Positions 35,307 through 43,476 of a DNA stretch of 48,622 nt are shown here, in pieces. How positions within the stretch are numbered: the first letter of the stretch is position 1; each line of letters begins with the position of its first letter. The position numbers were made by a program, and so were the translations under genes. The notes under the pieces were generated by a model that ran no database searches, was not told where the DNA came from, and was given only the letters and a program-made list of their open reading frames with translations. The stretch is from an uncultured Mailhella sp. (lineage in GTDB: Bacteria > Desulfobacterota > Desulfovibrionia > Desulfovibrionales > Desulfovibrionaceae), in contig NZ_CALUWY010000020.1 of NCBI RefSeq assembly GCF_944324615.1, forward strand, positions 1 through 48,622, read 5' to 3'.

Positions 35307-35519
35307 GGGACCTCCTGAACGTGCGGGTGAAGAAGACTCCCGCGCCGTACGGAGCGTTGCCTGAACACTCCGGCCTTCGGCAGACCTTTTCTGTATCGGC
35401 GGGCATGAGCGCGGGGTGCCGCGTACGTTCTTTCAGCGTAGCGGTGCGGGCTGTGCCTGTCAACAGAGCGGGGATGCGCCGCCTTTCCCGGCGGCAGAGG
35501 CGGGAAGCGCCGTGCGGAT

Positions 35520-35546
35520 AAAAAAAAGACTCCCGGAAGGGAGTCT
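35520..35546 (-). terminator. intrinsic terminator after the heme gene cluster
   Basis: On the minus strand an 8-bp stem (AGACTCCC, 35527-35534 with 35539-35546) closed by a four-base loop is followed by seven to eight T. It begins nine bases after the last heme gene. Confidence 0.9.
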
Positions 35547-35554
35547 CTGGCGGG

Positions 35555-36022
35555 TTATTCCTCCATCTGGAAGTCCACCCGGATCTTGAAGAGCTTTTCG
35601 GCAGGCAGGTTCATGACCGGCACTCCGGTGCGTTCCTCGATGCCCGCAATGGTGGCGCACACATCGTCCCAGGAAGGGCCGATGAGGGTGAACCACACGT
35701 TGAAGTGATGGTTGCGCAGGTAATTGTGCGTCACGCCGGGCAGGGCGTTCACATCGGCGATGAAGGCGTCGAGCCTGTCTTCCGGCACATGCGCGCCGCA
35801 GAGCGTGGAGCGGAAGCCCAGTTTCGCGGACTGGAAGTTGGCCCCCAGGCGGCGGATGATCTTTCGTTCCTTCATGGACTTCACGCGGGCAAGCGCTTCC
35901 TCTTCGGAAATGCCGAGTTGTCTGCCCAGCTCCTCATAGGGGCGGGGCACCAGCGGGAAGGCCGTCTGGATGATGTCCAGCAGTTTTTTGTCGATGATGT
36001 CCATGGATTCGGTTTGCGTCAT
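35555..36022 (-). CDS. siroheme decarboxylase subunit (AhbA/AhbB type, Lrp/AsnC fold)
   Basis: A 155-residue protein with an AsnC-like winged helix (MDIIDKKLLDIIQTAFPLVPRPYEELGRQLGISEEEALARVK) and a C-terminal ligand domain containing VTHNYLRNHHFNVWFTLIGPS. AhbA and AhbB are Lrp-like proteins that together decarboxylate siroheme to 12,18-didecarboxysiroheme in the alternative heme pathway. The HNYLRNHHFNVWFT segment is where their catalytic His lies. I cannot decide between AhbA and AhbB by eye, and only one of the pair is in this window. It follows ahbD by about 90 bases and ends the cluster. Confidence 0.85.
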   Translation of the reverse strand: MTQTESMDIIDKKLLDIIQTAFPLVPRPYEELGRQLGISEEEALARVKSMKERKIIRRLGANFQSAKLGFRSTLCGAHVPEDRLDAFIADVNALPGVTHNYLRNHHFNVWFTLIGPSWDDVCATIAGIEERTGVPVMNLPAEKLFKIRVDFQMEE

Positions 36023-36113
36023 CGCTTGGCTCCTTGATGCCTTGGGAAAATGCCGCCCGCTTCTGTCCTGAGGGAAGAGGCGGGCGGGGATGGCGTGCAG
36101 GGAAGGCCCCGGG

Positions 36114-37265
36114 TTATTTCGCGGCCCTGGGCTGATACAGGCACAGCGGTTCCTGCGCCATGGGGTCGTCGGTCATGCTGTAGGCGCGGGCGCGGCAGCC
36201 GCCGCATACCTTGTGGTATTCGCATACCCCGCATTTGCCCTTGTAGGCGCTCTGGTCGCGGAATTTGAGGAACCACGGCGTGTTTTTCCAGAGTTCGGGG
36301 AAGGGGGTGTCGCGCACGTTGCCGCAGTCGAGGGTGAGATAGCCGCAGGGCTGGAGCTGGCCGGTATGGCTGATGAAGCAGAAGCCCGTGCCGCCGAGAC
36401 AGCCGCGCGTCATGGCGTCCATGCCGAAGTTTTCCATGGTCACGCTCACGCCTTCCTCATGGGCGCGCTGACGCATGATACGGTAGTAGTGCGGCGCGCA
36501 GGTGGCCTTGAGGTGCATGGAGGTGGTTTTGCGGAAATCGTAGAACCAGTGCAGCACTTCCTCATATTCCTCGGCGGTGATGACTTCTTCCTGAATTTCC
36601 GCCGCGCGGCCCATGGGCACGAGCAGGAAGATGTGCCAGGCCACGGCCCCTATGCGTTCGCACAGGTGGAAGATGTCCTTGAAGGAATGGAGATTGCTCT
36701 TGGTCACCGTGGTGTTGATCTGAAACTCCACGCCTTCGGCCTTGAGGTATTCGATGCCGCGCATGGATGCGTCGAACGCGCCGGGCACGCCCCGGAAGGC
36801 GTCGTGGCTTGCGGCGTCCGCTCCGTCGATGGAGATGGAGCAGCGCTGGAAGCCTGCTTCCTTTATTCTGCGGGCGTTTTCTCTGGTGATGAGCGTGCCG
36901 TTCGGCGACATGACGCAGCGGAGCCCCTTGTCGCGGGCATAGGCGGCAAGCTCATACACGTCGGGCCGCATCATGGGGTCGCCCCCGGTGAAGATGATGA
37001 TGGGTTCGCCCACTTCCGGGAAGGTGTCGATGAGCGCCTTGGCCTCGGCGGTGGAAAGTTCCCCCTCATAGGGTTCGGGATGAGCCTCTGCCCGGCAGTG
37101 CTTGCAGGCCAGGTTGCAGGAGCGCGTCACTTCCCATGCGATGAGGCGGCACTTGGGAGAGCCGTCGGGCAGCAGGCGCGAAGGGCCGTGTCCTTTGCCT
37201 CCCATGGGGTGCCCGCCGGGATGGCAGGCGCCCAGGGAACCCATGGCGGCGTCGTGACCGGCCAT
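36114..37265 (-). CDS. ahbD: heme synthase AhbD (Fe-coproporphyrin III decarboxylase, radical SAM)
   Basis: A 383-residue radical SAM enzyme that converts the two propionates of iron-coproporphyrin III to vinyls, the last step of siroheme-dependent heme synthesis. The SAM cluster is C50-x3-C54-x2-C57 (CNLACKHC), followed by IIIFTGGDPMMRPD. The C-terminal half has auxiliary-cluster cysteines, with CGVCEYHKVCGGCRARA at the end. A His/Gly-rich N-terminal tail (GHDAAMGSLGACHPGGHP) could bind metal. Its ATG shares one base with the hemB stop (TGATG), so translation is coupled. Neighbourhood with hemB and an AhbC-type protein supports AhbD over other SPASM proteins. Confidence 0.9.
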   Translation of the reverse strand: MAGHDAAMGSLGACHPGGHPMGGKGHGPSRLLPDGSPKCRLIAWEVTRSCNLACKHCRAEAHPEPYEGELSTAEAKALIDTFPEVGEPIIIFTGGDPMMRPDVYELAAYARDKGLRCVMSPNGTLITRENARRIKEAGFQRCSISIDGADAASHDAFRGVPGAFDASMRGIEYLKAEGVEFQINTTVTKSNLHSFKDIFHLCERIGAVAWHIFLLVPMGRAAEIQEEVITAEEYEEVLHWFYDFRKTTSMHLKATCAPHYYRIMRQRAHEEGVSVTMENFGMDAMTRGCLGGTGFCFISHTGQLQPCGYLTLDCGNVRDTPFPELWKNTPWFLKFRDQSAYKGKCGVCEYHKVCGGCRARAYSMTDDPMAQEPLCLYQPRAAK

Positions 37266-38263
37266 CAGCGGATCCAGCCTTCGCGGAGGGCTTCCGCAGC
37301 GAAGTAGGTGATGATCATCTTGGAACCGGCGCGCTTGAGCCCGATGAGCGATTCCATGATGACGGCCTTGCGGTCGATCCAGCCGTTCTGGGCGGCGGCG
37401 CAGATGAGGGAGTATTCACCGCTCACCTGATAGGACACGAGCGGCACGTCGAAGCTGTCGTGCATGAGACGGATCACGTCCTGATAGGGGCCGGCGGGCT
37501 TGACGATGAACATGTCCGCGCCTTCCTCAATGTCGGCCTGCATTTCGCGCACGGCTTCCTGCACGTTGCCCGGATCCATCTGATAGGTGCGGCGGTCGCC
37601 GAAATGAGGGGCGGATTCGGCCGCGTCGCGGAAGGGGCCGTAGTAGGCGGAGGCGTACTTCACCGCATAGGACATGACGGGGATTTCCTCAAAGCCTGCC
37701 TTATCCAGCGCGGTGCGGATGGCGAGAACGCGGCCGTCCATCATGTCGGAAGGAGCGATGACGTCGGCGCCGGCTTCGGCCTGGGAAACGGCGGTTCTGG
37801 CCAGCAGATCAAGGGTGGGATCGTTGAGCACATGACCCGTCTTGTCGCCGTCGGCAATGATGCCGCAGTGCCCGTGGGAGGTGTATTCGCAAAGGCACAG
37901 GTCGGTAACCACCACAAGGTCGGGCCAGTTCTTCTTGATCATGCGCGTGGCGCGCTGGACGATGCCGTCCTTGGCATAGGCGCCGGAGCCCACGGGGTCC
38001 TTTTCGGCGGGAATGCCGAAAAGCAGTACGGAGCGAAGTCCCGTTTCCACGGCCTTTCCGATTTCCTTTTCCAGTTCCGCAAGGGAAAGCTGGTACTGGC
38101 CGGGCATGGAGGCGATGGGCTGACGGAAGTTTTCGTCGGGCGTGTCCACCACGAAATAGGGCATGATGAGGTCATTGGCGGAAAGGGCGGTCTCGCGCAC
38201 CATGTCGCGGAGTGCGGGAGTGCGGCGCAGACGGCGGCCGCGATGGAAGGAAAGATTGGTCAT
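37265..38263 (-). CDS. hemB: delta-aminolevulinic acid dehydratase (porphobilinogen synthase)
   Basis: A 332-residue enzyme joining two 5-aminolevulinate molecules to porphobilinogen. The zinc-binding cysteines are C123, C125 and C133 in [13 protein letters not shown], indicating the Zn-dependent type. The two active-site lysines are K202 ([17 protein letters not shown]) and K255 ([14 protein letters not shown]). The frame opens earlier, but the ATG at 38261-38263 with AAGGA upstream gives the family start [21 protein letters not shown]. It overlaps ahbD by one base and supplies the precursor for the heme pathway encoded around it. Confidence 0.97.
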   Translation of the reverse strand: MTNLSFHRGRRLRRTPALRDMVRETALSANDLIMPYFVVDTPDENFRQPIASMPGQYQLSLAELEKEIGKAVETGLRSVLLFGIPAEKDPVGSGAYAKDGIVQRATRMIKKNWPDLVVVTDLCLCEYTSHGHCGIIADGDKTGHVLNDPTLDLLARTAVSQAEAGADVIAPSDMMDGRVLAIRTALDKAGFEEIPVMSYAVKYASAYYGPFRDAAESAPHFGDRRTYQMDPGNVQEAVREMQADIEEGADMFIVKPAGPYQDVIRLMHDSFDVPLVSYQVSGEYSLICAAAQNGWIDRKAVIMESLIGLKRAGSKMIITYFAAEALREGWIR

Positions 38264-38392
38264 ACAGGTATCCTTTGCGCCGTACGGCGCGTTGGCGGTC
38301 AATGAAAACGTGAAAGAAGATAACACCGGCCCCCGGCTTTGAAAAGGGCCGCAGTCACCCGCGGCCGGACAGCCTCTTCCGGGCCGCATGGT

Positions 38393-39319
38393 TCAGAGCT
38401 GGAAGAGATAGACCATGAAGGGCATGGTGATCACGCAAAGCAGGGTGGAGACCACGTTGATGAGGCTCGCGTATTCGCCGTTGTGGCCGTAGAGATGCGA
38501 CATCTGCGTCACGGTGGAGGCGCAGGGCGCGGCGGCCGCAAGAAAGCTGATGAGCAGTATGGTGCTGCCGTCCTTCACCCATGCGGCAAGGCCGCTGATG
38601 CGGAAGAGAAGAAGCGTGGCCAGGGGGAAGACCACAAGGCGCAGCACCACGATGAGCGGGAGTTTCTTATAGGCCAGAATGCGGCGGAAGCTCACGGATC
38701 CGATGAGCATGCCCGTGACGATCATGCACAGAGGCCCGATCATGGCGCCTGTGGCGTGCACGGCGAGTCTGGGAATTTCGGGAAAATGCAGCCCCGTGAC
38801 GAAGAGCAGCGCGCCCGCCGCCATGGCGAGGATGTTCACGTTGAGCAGAATGTTCTTCAGGTGAACCTGTCCGTTCTTTTTCAGAAGCGTATAGCAGTGC
38901 GTCCAGAACAGAGCCGTCTGCCCGATGAGAAAACCGCTGGTGTACAGCACCCACTGGGGGCCGAGCACATGGATGACGATGGGAATGATGAGGTTGCCGC
39001 CGTTGGAATAGATGGCCGAGGCCTGCTCCACGGGGTCGAGCCTGAGGGGGCGGCGTATGAGCATGTTCAGAAAGATGGCGAGGCCCTGGGCAAGGGCGGC
39101 CGCCGCAAGGGAAAGGAAGAGCCCGTGCAGCTTGTCCTGGGAAAACTCCACCTGAAAGGCGTCGAGCATCATGCAGGGCCCCACGATGTACAGAGCCACG
39201 GCCGCAAGGGGCGCGCTCTGTTCGGCCCTGAGCAGGCCGAGCCGCACCACGGCATAGCCCATGAGCACCATGAGCAGCATGGCCGCGATCTGTTCGCCGA
39301 GAAGAAGGGAAATGGTCAT
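38393..39319 (-). CDS. AEC family permease (auxin efflux carrier-like)
   Basis: A 308-residue, ten-helix membrane protein of the AEC family (PF03547), members of which carry malate, malonate, amino acids or auxin. The N-terminal MLLMVLMGYAVVRLGLL and the mid-protein SAIYSNGGNLIIPIVIHVLGPQ with the conserved Asn-Gly-Gly are characteristic; the C-terminal half repeats the fold with GAMIGPLCMIVTGMLIG and LISFLAAAAPCASTVTQMSHLYG. The ATG at 39317-39319 with AGGAAA upstream marks the family start. It lies between the AhbC-type gene and hemB in the same direction but behind a terminator. A role in heme metabolism is not evident. Confidence 0.87.
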   Translation of the reverse strand: MTISLLLGEQIAAMLLMVLMGYAVVRLGLLRAEQSAPLAAVALYIVGPCMMLDAFQVEFSQDKLHGLFLSLAAAALAQGLAIFLNMLIRRPLRLDPVEQASAIYSNGGNLIIPIVIHVLGPQWVLYTSGFLIGQTALFWTHCYTLLKKNGQVHLKNILLNVNILAMAAGALLFVTGLHFPEIPRLAVHATGAMIGPLCMIVTGMLIGSVSFRRILAYKKLPLIVVLRLVVFPLATLLLFRISGLAAWVKDGSTILLISFLAAAAPCASTVTQMSHLYGHNGEYASLINVVSTLLCVITMPFMVYLFQL

Positions 39320-39480
39320 GGAAGAAATTTCCTGGGAGTTTTCCGAAGCAGCATGAAGGAAGGCGGCCCTGGAAAAGCCGTTTTTGCGGAAAAGGAGCCT
39401 GCCCCCTGTCTCAGATGCGGCATGCGCAGGATGCGGCGCGGCGCAGCCATCGTGCGGGGGCGTCACGGGCGGCATGCAGT

Positions 39481-39511
39481 AAAAACGGGGAGGCTCCCGG
39501 GAGCCTCCCCG
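39481..39511 (-). terminator. intrinsic terminator after ahbC
   Basis: A 26-base perfect palindrome (39486-39511, CGGGGAGGCTCCC and its complement) folds into an 11-bp stem. On the minus strand five T follow at once (complement of 39481-39485). It begins 15 bases after the ahbC stop. Confidence 0.85.
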
Positions 39512-39525
39512 TTCTGAAGTCGGGG

Positions 39526-40710
39526 TTACTTGATGCCGATTTCCTCATCGGTGAGGTAGCAGGCCGGATCTTCCGCCCATTCGTCGCCGTAGTAGGCTTC
39601 GGCGCGGGAGCGGAAGTTGCCGCCGCAGATGTTGAGGAAGCGGCACTTGGCGCAGCGGCCCTTCACATGGGGCTTCTTGTCCTTGAGCTTGTGCAGCAGT
39701 TCGATGTTCGGGTCGTCCCATATTTCGGAGAAGGGGCGTTCGAGCACGTTGCCGAACACATGGTGACGCCAGAACTGGTCGGCGGAGACATCGCCGTTCC
39801 AGGAAATGCAGCCTATGCCCCTGCCGGAGCTGTTGCCCTCGTTGAACTGAAGAAGCTGGAACACTTCCTCGGCGCGTTTCGGGTCTTCCTTGAGAAGACG
39901 CATCCACACATAGGGGCCGTCGGCGTGGTTGTCCACGGTGAGCACTTCCTTGGGCGTGCCCGCATCGAAGCATTCGCGGGTCTTGTCCATGATGAGGTCC
40001 ACGACGGCGCGGGTTTCCTGATGGTTCAGGTCCTCATTGATGAGTTCCGTGCCGCGGCCCGAGTACACCAGGTGATAGAAGCAGACGCGGGGAATGTCGC
40101 GTTCGCGCAGAATGTCGAAGATCTTGGGAATTTCCACGGCGTTGCGCTTGTTGATGGTGAAGCGCAGCCCCACCTTGATGCCTTCTTCGCGGCAGTAGTC
40201 CAGTCCTTCCAGGGCACGGCGGAAGGCTCCCTTCACGCCGCGGAAGTGGTCGTGCACCTCTTCCCCGCCGTCGAGGGAAACGCCCACATACGAAAGCCCC
40301 ACGGCCTTGAGTTCCCTGGCCATGGCCCGGTCGATGAGCGTGCCGTTGGTGGAGATGACGGCGCGCATGCCCTTGGACGTGGCGTAGCTTGCCAGCTCGG
40401 GCATGTCCTTGCGGATGGTGGGTTCGCCGCCGGAAAAGAGCATGACCGGCGCGCCGTAGGCGGCGAGATCGTCGATCATGACCTTGGCCTGCTGCGTGGA
40501 GATGGGGTCCACCCCCTTGTCCGTTTCCGCCTGAGCGTAGCAGTGCACGCATTTAAGGTTGCAGCGGCGCGTCATGTTCCAGACCACCACGGGCTTCTTG
40601 TCGGCGGAGAACTGGAGAAGGTGGGAAGGCAGCTTGCCGGAATGGCGGCCGTAACGCAGAGCGTCGGACGGTTCCACCTGCCCGCAGTAAAGCTTGGAAA
40701 TGCCAATCAT
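39526..40710 (-). CDS. ahbC: didecarboxysiroheme decarboxylase/deacetylase AhbC (radical SAM)
   Basis: A 394-residue radical SAM protein of the NirJ/AhbC branch. AhbC removes the acetate side chains of 12,18-didecarboxysiroheme to give iron-coproporphyrin III. The SAM cluster is C50-x3-C54-x2-C57 in CNLKCVHC, with MLFSGGEPTIRKDMPEL next; the C-terminal cysteines GRCAKCRFLNICGGNFRSRAEAYYG bind an auxiliary cluster. The order AhbC, HemB, AhbD, AhbA/B-like resembles that of Desulfovibrio vulgaris as I recall it, which supports AhbC here over a denitrification-type NirJ. A terminator follows, so it seems to be its own transcription unit. Confidence 0.9.
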   Translation of the reverse strand: MIGISKLYCGQVEPSDALRYGRHSGKLPSHLLQFSADKKPVVVWNMTRRCNLKCVHCYAQAETDKGVDPISTQQAKVMIDDLAAYGAPVMLFSGGEPTIRKDMPELASYATSKGMRAVISTNGTLIDRAMARELKAVGLSYVGVSLDGGEEVHDHFRGVKGAFRRALEGLDYCREEGIKVGLRFTINKRNAVEIPKIFDILRERDIPRVCFYHLVYSGRGTELINEDLNHQETRAVVDLIMDKTRECFDAGTPKEVLTVDNHADGPYVWMRLLKEDPKRAEEVFQLLQFNEGNSSGRGIGCISWNGDVSADQFWRHHVFGNVLERPFSEIWDDPNIELLHKLKDKKPHVKGRCAKCRFLNICGGNFRSRAEAYYGDEWAEDPACYLTDEEIGIK

Positions 40711-41105
40711 GTACGATCCTCACTGGTGCGCGTTGTCATGGAGAGCGGGCGGGGGAAACGCCGCTTCCCCGCCGCGCCGTAACAGGTTCCGGGCCTTTCC
40801 CCGTGCGGGGAAGGCGGAAGAATATGGCCTTGTTGCGTTGTGCCGCCCCTTGCGGATACGGCATGGCCCCGCGGGCGTGCAGGGCCGGCATGCGCCGGAA
40901 CAGCGCTTTGTCCGGGCGCGGGGTTCCCGGGAGCCTCTGAAGCTCCTTTTCCGCTTCCGGGCCGCAGTGTCTGCCCGTTGCTCTGTGCGGAGATTCAACA
41001 GAAAAACCGCGCCTGTGCGGAAAGCTCGAAGCGGAAAACAGGCGTCCGCGCCTCGGCCGCAGGCAGCCGGGGGCCGAATGGGAGGCATCATAGACGCACT
41101 GGCCG

Positions 41106-41125
41106 CCGGAATCAAGTGATTCCGG
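41106..41125. repeat. CCGGAATCA inverted repeat
   Basis: CCGGAATCA (41106-41114) and TGATTCCGG (41117-41125) are perfect 9-bp arms around AG. It lies 7 bases before the TCAGGAAT palindrome; the two share the core GGAAT and may bind the same protein. Confidence 0.4.
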
Positions 41126-41132
41126 TCATAAA

Positions 41133-41149
41133 TCAGGAATAATTCCTGA
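41133..41149. promoter_or_regulatory. TCAGGAAT-A-ATTCCTGA operator-like palindrome
   Basis: A perfect 8-bp inverted repeat around a single A, about 175 bases upstream of the flavoprotein gene. The odd symmetry and AT-rich centre resemble LysR-type or similar dimeric recognition sites. The LysR gene at 45050-45958 is a candidate binder; this is inference. Confidence 0.45.
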
Positions 41150-41323
41150 AAATGTCCTTTCACCTGCCGGTTATTTTTGCGGGGCGTGGAAAGACGGCAA
41201 AATTTTTCCTTCTTCCCGCTCATTGCGCTTTGATCGTATAACGAAGGAAAAGTCCATGATGATGCACGCCGGAGCAAGGTGCGGCGCATGAGCATGCAAC
41301 GGCGTCTCAACCAAGGAGGGTAT

Positions 41324-43060
41324 ATGCGATTCGATCATGTGGTGGAAGGCGATATGCTGGTCGTGGGATCGGGGCTCGCGGGAGGTCTGGCGGCCATTCG
41401 TGGTCTGGACGCCGGGAAAAAGGTCATCGTGGCAACCAAGGGCAAGCTCTGCTGGTCGGGTGCATCCGCAGTCGTGGGTGGAGCGGCGACGGCTATTCCG
41501 TTTCCTGAAGACGACAAGGCCGTGTGGATGAAGGCCATTGTGGAGGTTTCGGATTATACGGCCGATCAGGAATGGGTGCGTGATTATATAGAGAACGGCT
41601 ATGCCCAGATGGAGAAAATCAGCGAGATCACCCGCAGGCACGGACTGGAGGGCTTTCCCCGTGATGCTTCCGGTGGCTACTGGCGTTTTTCCAACCCGAA
41701 GTATCCGGTAAAAACACAGCTCTGCAGCCCGTATGAAATTCTGGAGGCCTTTGAGAAGGAACTGAGGCAGAGGGGCGCCGTATGCTGTGAGCGCGTCATG
41801 ATCACCCATCTTCTCACCGAGGAAGGGCAGGTGAAGGGGGCGTTCGGCTTCAGCTACAGAACCGGGGAGAGCTGGCTGTTCTGTGTGCCTGTGGTGGTCA
41901 TGGCGGCGGGTGGCTGCACATTCAAGGTGGATACCTATGACAACTGCGGGGAGCCTTTTGCCATGGCCTACGAGGCAGGGGCGAAGATGATGGCGTTTGA
42001 CCGGGGCGGAGCGCTGGTCCGGCCGAGAAACGCCATGCGCGCAGGCGTTCTGGACAATGTTCCTCTTGCGGGTCTGCCCCAGTGGCTGGGCGCGCGTTTT
42101 GTCAATGCCGAAGGTACGGAGCTTTCCGAACTCATGACGCCCGAAGAGCTGAATTCCGGACGCCTGGGGGTGGATGCCGCCATCACCAGGGAAGTTGCAG
42201 CGGGAAGAGGCCCCATCTACGAAGACTGCACCTGCCTTTCTCCGGAAAGCAAGAAGCTCCTTTTCCGCCTGAAGAAGGCCAACTGCAGGCGCGTGCAGGT
42301 GGAATACGGCCTTGACCCCATGGAAGAGAAGATTCCCATGCGCAGGGAACAGACTGAGCAGACCTATGTTCCCGACGTGTGCAACCGCATGGGCGGGATC
42401 GATATCGACATTCACGGGGAAAGCAATATCAGGGGGCTTTTCGTGGCAGGAGACGCCTCCGCGCCCAAGGCCTGCGCCCAGCATCCCTTCCCCGGTGTGG
42501 AAATAGGCTGGGCCATGTTCAGCGGCGGCCGTATCGGTGGTTATGCCGTGCAGGCCTGTGATCGCTACGGGGCCTCCGATGTGAAGCTCTGCCGGAAACT
42601 GGCCGAACCTGCGGTTTTTGAACTGATTCAGGCCCTGAATGCCCACGGCCCGGTCACGCCTGACGAACTGAAGGAAAAGGTCATGGAAACGCTCATTCCC
42701 TACAACGTGAACCACTGCGATGAAGAGGCCATGAAGGCCTGTATCGCAAAGCTGGAAAAGGTGGCGGAAGAGATGCTTCCCGAACTCGGCGTTCGCGATT
42801 TTCACGAGCTGCGCGAGTATGTGGAGGCGAAGAGCATGCTGTGGGTGGCGCTCATGATCGTGCAGAGCGAGATACGCCGCAAGGAAAGCCGCGTGGGCGT
42901 CCATCGCAGGGATTACCCCATGATGGACAACGTGAACTGGCTGAAGTGGATAGGCTTTGTCAAAAAGGACGGCAGGCCGGAATTTTTCACGGAAGATATA
43001 GCCACTCCCTATTTCGATGTTCCGAAAACCATAACGCTGCAGACGAGGCCGCGCGTGTGA
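41324..43060 (+). CDS. FAD-dependent oxidoreductase, AprA/FrdA-like
   Basis: A 578-residue soluble flavoprotein of the fumarate reductase/succinate dehydrogenase/adenylylsulfate reductase superfamily. The FAD site is MLVVGSGLAGGLAAIRGLDAG near the N-terminus; GGAATAIPF, VVVMAAGGCTFK and the late FAD segment GLFVAGDASAPKACAQHP are also visible. It has no signal peptide, no N-terminal FMN domain and no covalent-flavin motif. I do not see the usual HxTG fumarate-reductase signature, so the substrate is probably different from fumarate. The ATG at 41324 has an excellent AAGGAGGG. The next gene encodes a two-cluster ferredoxin, giving an AprA/AprB-like pair, then an anion transporter. Confidence 0.82.
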   Translation: MRFDHVVEGDMLVVGSGLAGGLAAIRGLDAGKKVIVATKGKLCWSGASAVVGGAATAIPFPEDDKAVWMKAIVEVSDYTADQEWVRDYIENGYAQMEKISEITRRHGLEGFPRDASGGYWRFSNPKYPVKTQLCSPYEILEAFEKELRQRGAVCCERVMITHLLTEEGQVKGAFGFSYRTGESWLFCVPVVVMAAGGCTFKVDTYDNCGEPFAMAYEAGAKMMAFDRGGALVRPRNAMRAGVLDNVPLAGLPQWLGARFVNAEGTELSELMTPEELNSGRLGVDAAITREVAAGRGPIYEDCTCLSPESKKLLFRLKKANCRRVQVEYGLDPMEEKIPMRREQTEQTYVPDVCNRMGGIDIDIHGESNIRGLFVAGDASAPKACAQHPFPGVEIGWAMFSGGRIGGYAVQACDRYGASDVKLCRKLAEPAVFELIQALNAHGPVTPDELKEKVMETLIPYNVNHCDEEAMKACIAKLEKVAEEMLPELGVRDFHELREYVEAKSMLWVALMIVQSEIRRKESRVGVHRRDYPMMDNVNWLKWIGFVKKDGRPEFFTEDIATPYFDVPKTITLQTRPRV

Positions 43061-43128
43061 ACATGCCTTTTTGCCGGAGCCGTTCCGGCCTTCGGCAACA
43101 GGCGAACGGTGTTTCAAGGAGAATGAAG

Positions 43129-43347
43129 ATGGCGGTTCAGGGAATTGATTATGAAAAGTGCGTGGACTGCGGCAAGTGTTACGACATCTGCCCGGACGAT
43201 GTTTTCGGAATGTTCTGCGGCAAGGTGTATGTGCGCGATCCCATGGGCTGTCAGAGCTGCGCGCTCTGCGCCATGGTCTGTCCTTCCGGGGCATGTCACA
43301 TCAATGTCGTGAGGCCGAAGCCCCTGCCGGCGGGCCGCAGAGTCTGA
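43129..43347 (+). CDS. 2[4Fe-4S] ferredoxin subunit, AprB-like
   Basis: A 72-residue ferredoxin with two complete cluster motifs: C11-x2-C14-x2-C17-x3-C21-P and C41-x2-C44-x2-C47-x3-C51-P. The first resembles the start of AprB. It likely carries electrons to or from the flavoprotein 68 bases upstream. Two close ATGs exist: 43123 lies only two bases from the AAGGA, whereas 43129 is at optimal distance and is chosen (MAVQGIDYEKC). The protein is much shorter than AprB and lacks its C-terminal tail, so the pair is a related but distinct module. Confidence 0.92.
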   Translation: MAVQGIDYEKCVDCGKCYDICPDDVFGMFCGKVYVRDPMGCQSCALCAMVCPSGACHINVVRPKPLPAGRRV

Positions 43348-43476
43348 GGTCCTTTTCCGGGGAGGGGCCGGAACACCGGAGAGCGGGCCTTGCCGCCCGC
43401 GTTTTCCCGGGCGGAAGGGGCCGACGGCTCCTTCCGCCGGAAGAGCGCACGTTCAACGGATCATGGAGCAGAAAAG

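Larger units (their letters stand above)
40711..41323. other. intergenic control region between ahbC and the flavoprotein gene
   Basis: About 610 bases between divergent genes, with no convincing gene. The left 350 bases are GC-rich and contain an imperfect hairpin with a GTGC loop (40793-40815), perhaps part of the ahbC leader. The right part becomes AT-richer and holds two palindromes, at 41106-41125 and 41133-41149. It also has a TATAAC about 85 bases before the flavoprotein start, without a clear -35. Confidence 0.5.
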
